Translations under genes and position numbers: made by a program | Shown here: in pieces, positions 49,301 through 62,980 of the stretch | Position numbering within the stretch: position 1 is the stretch's first letter | Layout: each line of letters opens with the position of its first letter | The notes under the pieces: generated by a model | The model's database searches: none | What the model was told of the DNA's origin: nothing | What the model saw: only the letters and a program-made list of their open reading frames with translations | Origin: Diphasiastrum complanatum | Taxonomy: Eukaryota; Streptophyta; Lycopodiopsida; Lycopodiales; Lycopodiaceae | NCBI GenBank assembly: GCA_029204225.1 | Contig: CM055099.1 | Span: 62,976,642 to 63,040,641, forward strand | Direction of reading: 5' to 3' | Length of the DNA: 64,000 nt

Positions 49301-51690
49301 ATTGTGAAACAAATCACTATCTTTTATAATCTCTAGATATTTAGACAAAGCATAGTGTGCAGATAACCAGATAAAATATACTAGTAGACTGTAGTGTGGG
49401 AAGTCTGATCCGTGATCATCACTACGCTTTAATGAACATTTTTTGAGCTAAAACCAAACGTCTGCAGACTGTGTAGCCTTTTGTTGAGTTACCGATCCTT
49501 GATGCATTTATTCGCCATTACACAACGCGATATGGGTTAGTGATGGGCTGCCGCTGATGGCACTGAATGCGCAAGTCACGAAGCAACCAACCGAAATTGC
49601 TCACCTGCTGTAATAAATACAGTGTTCCGTGTGACAGAGAGTATATTCATAGGTCCATTGAAATGCAAGGAAAAACGTGAAGAAAAGGAAAAACGTGAAA
49701 CTGGTGAGTACTAAGACTGTGTAAGTAGCAGTGCGCAACCTACACTCGTGACCGGAGTAGTAAGTGGAGAAAGGAATGCCCCATCACTCTCCATTATGAG
49801 GTTGTGTGAGGCATGAAGTAAGCAAGTACAACAACAACCTTTTAAGTTCTTGGCATAACCCAATGTTTTCCTCATAAGCCTACTGCAGGAGTTGAATTCT
49901 GAATCCTAATCTGATGAAAAATCCAGCCAAGGTGGGAAAAAATCCAAGACTTGTGTGATGGATCTATTGCATGAAATTTCTGTGCAGAGTTGTACAACCT
50001 TCAAAACTTTGTCTACATCCTTTTATTCCTGCAGAGGTATGCCTTGCCCTTGCTATTTTGTTAGTCCTGTAGTATGGAGGAACTCAATTGCAAACAATGA
50101 GGATCTAAATTTTCCATGGAAGTGAATTAGTTCTTCTACATGCACAACAAACAATGCTTTGCAGTGATAACACTAGTTGAATAATGGGTCCACCAAAAGA
50201 GCAATAACTTAACTATGCTAACCATCTCATGATGATTTTATTAAGAATGACCACGAGTAAAGCCAGATTGAAACTCTTGGTAAGTAGAAACCATTCTTCC
50301 TAGCATGCTCTCAATTTTCCACAACTAAATAGAAACTTAAAGAGTCAACACAAAACCAAACAACTTTAAAATTGCATACTAATCTTTCCACAACTACATA
50401 GCAACTTTGAGACTCTTGACACAGCCTTGCACAGCCTTAAATTTGCACCAAATTAAGGAAGTCTAAATTGTAATTGGACTAGAGAATTTATTTTGCAATT
50501 GATGGCAAAACTTCATGAATTGAAATGTACACACTTTCATAAAATGGTCACATGAATCATAAAAGTCCAAAGCATTTATTATACAAATAAAAAGAATTCC
50601 AATCATATTGTGGGGTCTACTTCTTTAATTAGAGAAATGTATAACTCATATCAAGAATTTTGTGGATTTCATTATCCTTTGTAACTAGCAGCATCTAATG
50701 CACAACATGGGAAAAGCTTTTTTTCTCTCTCAAACGTGCAAAACAAACTTGGTGTGCACAAATGTGAAGGATTTTAGATCATTCAAGATCCAATGCATAT
50801 CCTTGATCTTTGGTTACAAAAAGGAGCAAATTAATAATCCTGCCAATGTAGAAAAATCAGCATCTACATACAAAATGAGATGCAAACTCTAAGAGATACT
50901 GATCAAACATGAACCAAAACATAAAATATAGTTGATGTCCGTACAATTACAGTACTCTATTGTATTTCACATGTGTGAAACCGAAAATAGCAATAAATGA
51001 CCATTCTACACATAGAATTGCAAGATAACATCATGAGAGTGCACCAATGAGTAGTAGAACCCAAAGAGAACCATGTATAATGATGAAATGAGAGAGAGAA
51101 GAGGAAGATCCCTTTCTCCACGAGTTACAACAATATATAGCAGGTCCAAACCCTATTTGGCCACTTGGCTTTCCTTCCAAAATGTAAACCCTACTATTTT
51201 TGGGTCTATATTCAATGTACCCAAAGTTCAAATTTGAATCTCTCTCAAACTCGACTACCAACTTTCCTACACTTTCAAAAAGTGTTTATTGAATGTATTT
51301 TAAACTAATATAACTTCAAAAAGTTTACCTCTAAGTCTAAAATGAGTTTTGGCCTCATATTAACAATTTACCAAAATATGACTAAACTAGACTAAACTAG
51401 TTGAAATATCTCACAACAAATTCTTCATGGTGAAAAAATCAAGACACTAGAAGACAAATTTGATCTTGCATGTGAGATTACCTACTAGGTATCTCATTTC
51501 ATGTAAGCCAAAAATTGACATCACTAGGAAAGTAGTTGCAATTCTTTAACAATAGTAGTAATGCCACTTCTACAATTGCCAACAATAGACTATTTGAATT
51601 GCCTTGACTACATAAAAATCAAAATGACCCTACCAATAAGAATGGCTAGCAAACAATGAATCAAAAAATAAAATCAATGATTCTACAAGT
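49301..51690. other. AT-rich stretch without recognised genes
   Basis: Nothing supportable was found in about 2.4 kb. A 64-codon frame at 50698 has no recognised domain. Confidence 0.4.
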
Positions 51691-51696
51691 GTATAA

Positions 51697-51740
51697 TCTA
51701 TATATATTAAAAGATTAGTGGGGCAGTGCTCACGCTGCCC
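51697..51740. mobile_element. Helitron-like terminus with GC hairpin
   Basis: The plus strand reads A then TCTATATATATTAAAAG, a common plant Helitron 5' start. Just inside, GGGCAG and CTGCCC (51721-51740) form a 6-bp stem with an 8-base loop. Read on the minus strand the hairpin is followed closely by CTAA then T, also the form of a Helitron 3' end. No second terminus or helicase was found. Confidence 0.35.
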
Positions 51741-54212
51741 GCTCATGCTTTTTGGTTATTAAGGAGGTTCGCAGAGTTATTTTATCTTCAACAAATGGAT
51801 GGACAATTTATCCCTAGACTGGACCCATGACCACAAGTTTATCTAATTTCAGATATGAAAAACGATTCCCATCTAAAATATAAAAACAGATGGTAATCAA
51901 TGCCAAAGGCTCTCATGAGTCTCAATTAGGAAGAGAATATCATCGCCAGCCACAAAGACCTTCGATCACCAACAAAAGAAAAAGGGACTATACCATTGCA
52001 ATTTCATTATCCAAATCTCAATTAAAGTGGGTGAGATTGCTCACAAAAACGGAGAACCCAAATGCATATTTCTTGATGTTAAGGGGTTTTCCATCAAGAT
52101 GTCTAACCTATCCACTTCTGTAAATGAATATCCTACCTGAAAGCTTAGCATCCATCATGTGTTTCTGTATTTTAATAAAAGGAAAATCATCATAAAAAAA
52201 AAATTGCATTCCTTTGGCTTTTAATCTTAGAGCTATTCTAGTATTCTCTAAAGATTCAAAAGCAGTTGATAAGTGTAGTGTTGTCTTTTTTCATATGCCA
52301 AGCTCTATCCACGCCATCACTATGGTGGCTGAGTGTGTTTTCCAATAATCTATTGGAGGGCATCATTCATGTTAGGAATGTCTCTTGCACTCACATTATG
52401 GGCTTTTTTTTTTCTTCATTCTCTTTTCTCAAGTAGTAGCCACAACAACATTGAAAAAACTAGAGAAGGGCATACCATCATCATCCTTGAAGTCCAAAGC
52501 CTACGTCTTAGTACTATTTCTCTCTCCAATTTCTAGACTTTGGTTGAAATGTGGGCTTTGTATTGGATTTCCATTTTCAAAAGGTTGATTTCCATGTGCA
52601 TTTATTGCTATTCTCCTTTGACCAGTCGTAGTTCCTCATTAATCCATGACACCTCATCCATGATGGACTTCAATTCTTGTAAAACTTGGGCATAGTTAGA
52701 GATTTGTTGGTGTGTATTCAGATTGTTGGAAAGTTGTATTAACTGAAGGTATAGGCAGAATCGGGAGAAGAAGAAGAAGAGGACAAGGAGAAAGGAAATC
52801 TTGTAGAATAAACAATGATGAAGCAATATACATAGTATAGTTGGACCAACTAGACATTATGCCCATCAAATTTTCTATAAGTTGTATTATTGTAGTCCAC
52901 AGAGACAATTTGAAAATGTTGATTTTTACTGGCAACATTGTACATAAATCAAGTCAACAATGTCTCAAGTTTATATTAAAAGTTGGAATTTGACATATTC
53001 CAAATTTGTTTGAGGATTTGTTAGCGAAGTGGTTTAAGTTTCTACTAAGAATCAAATAAGCAAGTATTATTCAAAAGTTCAATTGCTTTAAGCTAAATGG
53101 TCTACAACATATTTCTTTCCATCTAGCTTTCTATGCCTTGGCATTTTTGTGTTCATTCTAAGGTTGGCCCTTGGAGTAGCTTACAATTCCTTTGTATGTT
53201 TTACCTAGTCATTGATAAGATACACAATTATTTTGAGAGAGAAAAAAAACGATTTTGTATTAACATCATTAGATACTACTCTCAACATAGTTGTACAATG
53301 ATATCCAAATAGCAAGATTTGGTTTCTTTCAGATAATGACAAACTATATGTTTGAAATGCCATGCATGTTATTTTTATTAGCATTCAAAAGCCCTTATAG
53401 ATTCTTTGAACACAACGATGTGAGTTTTGCTAGAATAAAGCACAAAATATAATATACATTTGGAGATTTGCGAAGCTGAAAATACCTATAATACAATAAT
53501 GAATATGTCAAGTGCTCATCTCTAGAAGGCTTAGGTCCTATCGATTTGTAAAGCCATTAATACATTCATAAAATATAAATCATTTCAAAAAAGCTTTCAC
53601 CACTAAGCCCCATCTTTTTAAAGCACATATTGGGTGATGCACTTTTTTTCAAAGTTACTTTCAAAGAAATAAAATTGACAATTTTTTTTACATTTCTCAA
53701 CTTTGAAACTTAAGTTTGGTAATGATGCATGCAAAAGAAACAAATATACCAAGTATAACAAGTAAGAGAGATTTAGCAAAATGCTTATAAGAATTTGAGT
53801 CAAAGCTGAAAATTTAAATTTTGTAAAAGGTATGTAACTTATGTGCATGAATCTACTATGAAACAACAAAAGGTGAAGATGCAATCATATATAATTCCTT
53901 TGCTATGTCCAAGAAACAAAAGATCCATGTTAGGACAATCATGATAGTTTGTTATTATTATTAGTACATTCGTTATGGTAGTACATACATATTTGTTTTA
54001 TATCAAGACAATCAATATGGTGTAATTGGATTTATCTGTACATGTCCTTCAAAAGAGCAACATATTTATATTTGATCCAATTTTGTTTAATTGTAAAATC
54101 ACCATCATAGTTGAATGTTAAAAGAAATTAACAAGCTTCAAAACATTGATGAATTTTTATTGTCGTTAAAATAACAAATAGACGATGCATTTATCTATGT
54201 AGATGCAATTAG
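51741..54212. other. AT-rich stretch without recognised genes
   Basis: No supported coding region. A weak PPR-like reading near 52200 is discussed under rejected items. Confidence 0.35.
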
Positions 54213-54545
54213 TTGTTCAAAAATTCTAATTATGAAATTGTGAACCACTGGAGCTTGGAGGGTCCATTGAATTTATTGACTTCTTGGGCACTTACTGAAA
54301 AACAATCTATATGCCTAAAAGCAATCTACATAGTTGGTTTTTTTCATCTAACTCATGGAAAAAGCTTGATAAACTATGTGATATCTGGTAGGGTGTGTCC
54401 TTTGCTAAATTTTTGTCAAGTTTCTTTGAGTTATTGTAGGCGAACTCAATTTGACCAATCTCAGATGATGATATTTTGCACGAGGAAATGGAGGATGAGG
54501 CACGCACTTCTGACGGTGAGGGTGAGTCCAAGAGGGACACTCAGA
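54213..54545 (-). mobile_element. Possible Ty3/gypsy integrase scrap
   Basis: The minus frame contains IGQIEFAYNNSKKLDKNL and DTPYQI, close to the gypsy integrase block EFAYN-S...TG-SPF-I. No other gypsy part lies nearby. Confidence 0.35.
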
Positions 54546-54689
54546 CTAGCAGTTGATACTTAATGATATGTGATGTACTGTCATATTTGGCACTCTAGTT
54601 TAGATTTATATATGAGAGTTGTTGCTCCACGGTTTCTCAAATTTTTACACATTTTTTTATTGAAAATGTTGTGTGCTTATGCATGTGAG

Positions 54690-54869
<180 letters not shown>

Positions 54870-55589
54870 GGATTATTGTTGATCAACGATTGTTTATTTT
54901 AAATATATTGTGTGATTTCTAATTATGTGATTTCAAATTATATATTGATTTCTCATTATGTCATTTGCTTCGGCATTAATATCACCATCAATATCACTAG
55001 AACATCATAAACCAGAACATCCTTCTTCAATCATACGAGCAAATTCTAGTATTGAAAGACATGTGTGAATCATAGAGCCACGAGGCGTACTCAGAGCATT
55101 ACAAGACTTTTACAAACCATTTTTCAAGACTATGCCTTGTATGCAAGATCAAAACATATACATGTCTGTTTTCCATATGTAGATCATTTTTTTGCAACAT
55201 CGGTACCATACTTGAGGATGTCATTTCAAGCTCAAAAAAAGCACACATGAGTATACTAAACATAAGGACTGAGAAAACATTAAACATAAATAGCATAAGT
55301 CATGATCATGAACATTTTGCAAAACAAGACTAGTATTGTAGTAAATTATAACATGGACTTGAGAAATAGTATGGAATGGCATGGTTACTTTACTAAAATT
55401 ATGATTTCACAATAATCACATGTTATAATGGAAACTGATAACTCTAACAAAAGAACATGACAAAAAGAGATGATGGAGGCAATTGGTACATGTATTCAAA
55501 CGAGTATTATCTATACTGTCATTCAAATATTTGAAAACCATAAATCAATCGACAACGTTCGAAACATCGACAACATTCAAAAGATTGAA

Positions 55590-56740
55590 CGGGAGGTGGT
55601 CACAGATTCGTTAGTTTGATATGAAACAAACTAATCCATTGCTACTTATTTTCGGCATCGTTTGCCCGAAAAAATCCTTTGTGCTAAAAAGGACAATATT
55701 AGCACATAGGAAATGGACTAGTTTTTCTTTTTTTGGTTCATGGGTGCAATATCTAAAAAAATGTCAATTTCTTCTACATTCTATTTTGGCTATGAGCAAC
55801 ATCAAGGAAAACTGGTAGGAATAAACCAGATGTTGAAAGTCTGGGTATGGAATCCAAAACGTTCATGCAAAGTCCATTCCCAAAAAGGTCTTCATGAAAA
55901 TTAGGTTGGTAGAGACCAAGAATGGGTCAGATTCGGTGGATAGTGTCCCAAATATATCACGTGAAATGGTCACAAGTTTATGAACCTGATACTCCTCAGT
56001 CAGATCTTTTGCTGCTTATCTTCAGTGTCGTTTGCCCACTAACACCCTTCATGCCGGAAAGGACGCTATTAGGACATAGGAAATGGACTAGTTTTCACCT
56101 TCTTGGTCTAGAATCACCGAATGGAGTTGGGTTTTTCAATCAACTCTTTCCACCAGGGCGCAACGTTGAGGTGAACCCACATAACAATCAGGACTCTAAT
56201 GGTTCAGCACAGTCAGAGAAACGGCCATGCAAAGTCCAGACCCAAGAAAGGCTTTAGGAAAACTAGGAATGTTGTTGGTCAGAATCAGTTGATACATGCC
56301 AAAACATCAAGAACAGAAGGTGGCCACATGTTTGTGTGTCCGATATGAACCTAGGGGACTCTTTTCTACTCAATTTCAACTTCATTTGCCCAAAGACAGT
56401 CTTTGTGCTGTACAAGAAGCTATTAGGGTATAGGAAATGGACTAGTTTTTCACCCAAATACTGGTTCAATATCATCGAATGGAGTTAGTTTTTTGAACCA
56501 TTTGTTTCAACCATTTGGGCAACATCGAGCTGAACTTGTAGAAAAAATTTGGGCATGGATAGAGGAATGGACATGGAAAGTTCAAACCCAAAAAGGTGTA
56601 AGAAAAACTAGGCCTATTAGACCAAGAATTGGTCAAAATCAGTTGATACATGCAGAAACGTTAGACAAAAGGTGGCCATATGTTCGTATGTCCAATACAA
56701 TCCCAAGAGGCTCTCTACTGCTTAGTTCCGGCTTCGTTTA
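55590..56740. repeat. Satellite-like tandem repeat, ~360-bp unit, three copies plus part
   Basis: The words CATAGGAAATGGACTAGTTTT, or near-copies, fall near 55703, 56074 and 56430, spaced 371 and 355 bp. Other shared words are GGTG(G)CCACATGTT-GT and TTTGCCC(A/G)AA. A fourth copy starts near 56670 and is cut where copia sequence begins at about 56745. Confidence 0.85.
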
Positions 56741-59026
56741 GATAGTCAATATTGAAAATTTGTGAAAATTTCCTTGCCACTAGTCAATCCTTTTTTTATG
56801 TAGCCACATTTCCTTATGTCGATGTTGCCACCTGCTTTGTACTTGATCTTAAAGATCTATTTCTAGTCTATAATCTTTCTGCCTACATGCAAATTAGTGA
56901 TAGTCCAAGTGTTATTTTTTATCATCAAATTGTATTTTTTATCCATAGTTTTCTTCTAAAGATCTGAATCAGCCTGTGTGAGTGCTTCTTTGACTATGGT
57001 TGGCTCATGGGAAAGATAGTAACCATACTCATCAATGAATCTGATAGGTTGAGTTCGAATTCTTGTAGATCTTTGGGGAGGTGCTTCTGGCTACAAAATT
57101 TGATGTTGTGTCGACTGCTCCTGAGTTGTAGCTTCTTGCTCTTTTTCATAATCTATTTGTATAGACTAGCTACTTTAGGGGGAATTGCATTTTGATATTC
57201 ATTAGTATTCAGGATAGGAATGATAGGTAAAATCTAGTTCTTGCCCTTCAAGTTGATAACCTGATCTTCATAAAATGTAACATCCTTGCTAGTGAAAACT
57301 TTATAGGTAACAGGATTATACAGTCTATACATGCCATTTGAAGAAAAAAAATCGACAAAAATTTGTTTTCATAGAATGCTCATCCAGTTTCTTTCTGGTG
57401 TCTTTAGGGACATGAGCATAGCAGTACATTTGAAAACTTTTAAATGCTTTGGTAAGGTTTGAATCCAGTCCAAACTTCATAAGAAGTTTGTTGTTCAATA
57501 AAGCTTTAGTGATACATCGATTCTGCAAATAAGCTGCTATCGAAGGCAATGATGCATGAGTGATTATACATTTAGCAAATTCGACTAAGGTTCTGTTTTT
57601 CTTCTCTGCAAGTCAATTGGACTGAGGAAAATATGAAGTAGTGAATTGTTGTTTGATTCCTTTTGTCAAGCAATACTCCTTGAATGCATTGGATATGTAT
57701 TCACCACCATTGTCCATTCTAAGATCTTTGATCTTTCTTCATGTGTGCAGTTCAACATGCTCTTTATAAATCTTGAAAAAATGGAAGGCTTCGAATTTGT
57801 GCTTCATAAAATAATTAGAAGCTCTTCTCAAATAATTGTCAATAAATGTAGTAAAGAATTTAGCACCAAATAATGTTGGTGTCTACATCAGGCCACATAT
57901 ATCTGAATATATTGTTTAACAAATTTCTCGATACATTTGTTGATTCGACTTGAAAGGCCTTCTAGAGGTACATGATTCAAGTACCCAAGTCTATAATGCC
58001 AAATTGATTCTTTATTAATCAAAAGTGAGCTGCTAAAGGATGATCACTCACAGAATAGCAATGAGTAAGCTGATATAGATATCCTTGTCTTTTTTCAAGT
58101 GCAAGGACTCTCTTCTCTTTATTGAGAATTTTATAAGTATACGATCCAGAATTTACATATGTTCTAAATCAGTGATTTTGCTTATAGACAACAAGTTGGT
58201 TGCTAGAATTGGAACATGCAATACTTTTGGAATGATTTGGATTGTCCATTCTAAGAAATCAGCTTGACAGTATAGAACATTTTCTTTCTGTTATGAGCAG
58301 GTTGTTGATTCTTATTCGAGGTTGCCTTGAGAGATTGCTTCCGATTCATGTCGAATTGTTTGACTACCTTCTTCTTCTTCAATTGTTTCTTTGAGACTCT
58401 CTTGGAGTATAGTGCTCTTGAGTCTTCGATGGAGGGACGAGGATGCACCATTCCTTGGAATCTCCTCCTACAATTATGACTATAGAAAAAGAAAGTTCTG
58501 AGTGGGTCAAAATAACCATCACCTATTTTTAGTATGAGGATGGCAAACTAGGCAATAAGGTCATGACAGCATCTGAGTCTTTGATGATTGAACCTATGGC
58601 TACCATCTGCTCAAGTTGATTAATGTGATTCTGAATAGAAATGGTTTTTGACATTTTGAGAGAGAGAAATTTCTTCCTCAAATGTAGTTTCAAAGTGATG
58701 TCCCTCACTTTGTAGAGTGTGCCCAGAATGTCCTAAGCTTTCTTGGAAGCTTGGAGTTGTCTGATGTGGCCAATTTGTGTGTTTGATAGATTAAGGGTGA
58801 TTAAGACGAAGGCCTTACCCTCCCTGAGCTTCCTTTTAGAAATGGCTTGCTCATCGACACTGGGAAGTAGTTTGACACTTGCAACTATCTCCCATAGTTC
58901 CTTGACCATTAGTATGACTTTCTTCTTGACTTTCCATATATGATGCAGATAGTAGATTGTATGATTTCAAAACAATTTAGTGAATGCTTACTCTTTATTG
59001 GAACGAGAAATGTTCTAATATTGTAT

Positions 59027-59038
59027 GCTTTGATACCA
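59027..59038 (-). other. copia primer-binding site
   Basis: Minus strand TGGTATCAAAGC, 11 of 12 to the initiator-Met tRNA site. Confidence 0.85.
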
Positions 59039-59163
59039 TGTTGGAAATCGGATGACTCCTCGGTGCATAAACTACGTTTATTCGATTTGAGCTATCTTTG
59101 ATAATTCGATGATAGCTCTACTTAATCCAAGCTTCTAAGTCACAAGGATTGGAACAATCGATT

Positions 59164-59268
<105 letters not shown>

Positions 59269-59518
59269 TTCATTCAATGGCAGAAATATGCAAAATAGAC
59301 CAGGTAAAGAGAATTACAATAAATATACACTATTAGTCACAAAATGATTCAATCTACAAATTGTTTATCTACAAAACTTGACTCAAATGAGATAGAGAAT
59401 TATGCAGGCAACACGACACGACAATGCACAATATGTACAGGAACAAATTCAATTAGTTCAAAAGAGTGTACATGTCCGAATGCTTGCAGACACATGATCT
59501 CTCTAAGACAATTATTTG

Positions 59519-59727
<209 letters not shown>

Positions 59728-60410
59728 TAATGTCTATAAAGTGCCCGTGGGCACAAAAGACAAACACAGTACATGCATAGTAGGAGCAATGTCGAAATGA
59801 GGACTTATTTCTAGAAACTCTCTCTCTATCAAAAGTCAACTAAGTATGAATAAAACAACAATCTCTCATCATGCAAGAAGGAGATGCAAGAGCTTAAACC
59901 AACCGCTCTACTGAGGTACAAAGGCAAGAGCTTAAGCACCCGCTCTGCTGAGGCAAACGTCTAAAGATCTCATCTAAATAGACACCAGAAAGAACTGAGT
60001 CACTGAGTGGTCGATCTGAAGAAGCGAGTGATAGGCTGTGAAGTGTGTGTTGGAGGCTAACGAACGACTCGATAAGGCTGTCGTGGGGCTCTGGCTGATT
60101 GTGATGAATGGACTGCATGTCTCAGTCTGGAAGGTGGTCACTGAGTCTGCACAGCCTTTTGTCATGCCGGGATATCAAGCTCATCCTCTGAAACCTCCTC
60201 TTTGTCCCTCTTCTGTAAGAAATGTGTGATGAGAGTTTGACTGTAAACATCATCTCCCTCTGAAGGTAGAAGACATGCTCGCAACGTAAACATCTCTCTC
60301 AATAGGAGTCCGAGACATCTAGAGTCTGCATATGCCAAGAAAGATCCAAGGGAGAGAGGAGTGTATTTGTAGAGACAATAAGAACGGCCTCGGATCTCAT
60401 AATAAATAGG

Positions 60411-60572
<162 letters not shown>

Positions 60573-60863
60573 AGTGCTCTGCTTTGCATGAATTTATTGA
60601 GTCATTGGATGATTAACTTATATATTGATGCACTATCAAATGATGAATTAATGCATTTACAAGATAGATTAAGGCCCTGATAGTTTCTATTGGATGGAAT
60701 ACGATTCTATTGAAGATTTTGCCCGATCGTGAAAGATGAGGCTGGAAATCGCTCAAGGTCGAAAGTTGATACTCAAATCGATAGTCAACAGTCGAATTGA
60801 GGTCAATAGTCGAATAGCTTTGACAATGGCAATAGTCAATAATCGACGATAGTTGTGGGATTT

Positions 60864-61239
60864 GGACTTGAATATGGAGTGCCAAAGTCAAATTATGTCG
60901 ACCTTTGTTTAGTAGTGAAAATTTGAAAGTTGTTATAGTTACCTTCAATAGGTGTCTCAATAATTGGCCTTCGACAGTAGCTTTGACAACTGCCTTCAAT
61001 AGTTGGCTTCAATTGCATAGTTTGTCCTACAGATACCTGTTAGTTGGACTTGGACTTGAATACAGAGTGTTGGAGTCAAATAATGTTGACCTTTGTTTTG
61101 TTGTAAAAAATTGAAAGTTGTTATAGTTACCTTTGACAGGTGTCTCATTAATTGGCCTTCGATAGTAGCTTCAACAATTGCCTTTGATAGTTGGCTTTGA
61201 TTCCATATATTGTCATGTAGATTGTTGTTAGTGATTCTC
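60864..61239. repeat. 188-bp tandem duplication
   Basis: Units begin at 60864 and 61052 with GGACTTGAATA. Shared words include TTGAAAGTTGTTATAGTTACC and AATTGGCCTTCGA(C/T)AGTAGCTT. Confidence 0.9.
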
Positions 61240-61364
61240 ATGTATTTCTAAATATTGTTAGACAATCCTGTGTATTTCTGCAGACTGTCAAATAACCTTT
61301 GTATTTCTATAGACTGTGCGACTGTACAAATAATTATATACAGCAAATGAATGGATCTAGACTA

Positions 61365-61548
<184 letters not shown>

Positions 61549-61639
61549 ATAAATCCAACATCATATCGATAAAGGACATGGTCCCATGAAAACAAAAAAA
61601 TTTACATTATGATCATTGGCCACATCATGTCCAAGATTT

Positions 61640-61930
61640 ATAGTTCTATTCTTCAGTCAGCTTGTGTGGCGAATGACATCTCCATGCTTTGAGACAAGCG
61701 AGTTTCAAAGCCAATTATTTGACCTTCATCATTAAGGAGGCTAGATATAGAGATGAAAGGGTTTATTTGCTATTTTGTTGACTTTAGGAAGGCCTTCAAT
61801 TCTATTTTGAGACATTTATTTATTTATAGATCATCTTAGCTTGGTTTAGACGATGACATTATTTTGGGAGTCATGGCCCTTTACAAAAAGTTTTTTGGTT
61901 GTTTCATGTTAGAAAAGGTGACTTTCCTCA
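61640..61930 (+). pseudogene. LINE reverse transcriptase fragment
   Basis: The plus strand reads IEMKGFICYFVDFRKAFNSI and, after one stop (TAG), LGLDDDIILGVMALYKKFFG. This matches the non-LTR reverse transcriptase block usually seen as (V/C)FVDF(R/K)KAFD followed by a LG-----I-ALY segment. About 75 residues of a domain near 250 long, so it is a decayed fragment. It holds the first catalytic aspartate region (VDF) but not the FADD box. Confidence 0.65.
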
Positions 61931-62439
61931 GTGTATGTACTATGTCTATCAAGTTCAAATTACATTTTCAAATAAGGCAATATATGTGACTTTAAATTGT
62001 CAAAAACAAAATTATTGATTACATAAAGATGCACATAGACTATAAAGCACTACTTGTGTAAGCATTACATAGTATTGGCATGCACTAATGAGTCATCAAA
62101 TTCGATCAAACAAAAATTCTAATATGAATCATCTTATACAAACCAAAAGTGTTATTGTAGCCCAATTCAATAATGCGCTGATCTACAAATGCCTTTTTCT
62201 AAATGACCTGGCCAAGTTGTTGATGAAGACTCAGGACATCTTGAGAATCAGGAGGAACTAAACTAGGGGTAGTGGCCTAACTGGCTGGATCTGCTACAGT
62301 TGTCACCCCGTGCATCACATGTTTAAGATGGTCTATAGGGATGAGGAGCAATCAAGATATATATGGTTCTGATTTAGAAGTGAAATGATTTATAATAAGA
62401 TGTTTACATTGCTATCTATTAGTCTCCTCCTAATACTTT

Positions 62440-62980
62440 ACCATTTTTTGATGACATTGACTCCCCCTATATAGATATGTCAACTAATATGTTTTGCTGT
62501 AACTCATAGAGGGGTCACATTCTCCTAGTGGGGGACTTTAGTGCAAGAATAAGTTTGAGGAAGTCATTTTTTCATGTGACAGAGCAAGATCCTCTTTATG
62601 TCAAAGCTTTGGATAGTGAGGACTTGGGTATCATTCATTTTTTGGCTAATAGAAATGGATTAGTTACTTCATATGGGGAGCACTTTTTCCAATTTAATCA
62701 CATGAGTTGGCCATTTTCAATGGCATGACTTGTTGGCCTTGTTCAAATGATTTTACTTGCCACCCTCATAGTGGCAGACATAACATAGCTAACTATCTCA
62801 TGGAGCCACATCCTCTTGTCTCTTGGATCACATATTTTACCATTACTCACACCATTCTCTCTGGTCACTCTTGTCTCTCTTTTCATATGGGTATCCTTAA
62901 TTCATATACCTTATTATATCCTCCTTCCTTACCACATTACACCTTCCATCTCTCATTTGTCGCTCCTTATTAAGACTCCT
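62440..62980 (+). pseudogene. LINE endonuclease (APE type) fragment
   Basis: Plus-strand frames read GHILLVGDFSARI (the GDFNAR block of LINE endonucleases), a LANRNGLVTSYG segment, then in another frame CHPHSGRHNIANYLM (S-IDY-L block) and LSGHSCLSF (the SDHxPL block). Order and spacing fit the second half of an AP-type endonuclease domain, with at least one frame change. The first half is not seen. It lies 3' of a reverse transcriptase scrap, the opposite of LINE order, so the two are separate fragments or rearranged. Confidence 0.65.

Noticed and set aside
52140-52420. A reading near 52200 (IPLAFNLRAIL...AVDK) resembling a PPR motif
   Set aside because: A single weak match in one frame, with stops around it and no second PPR unit.
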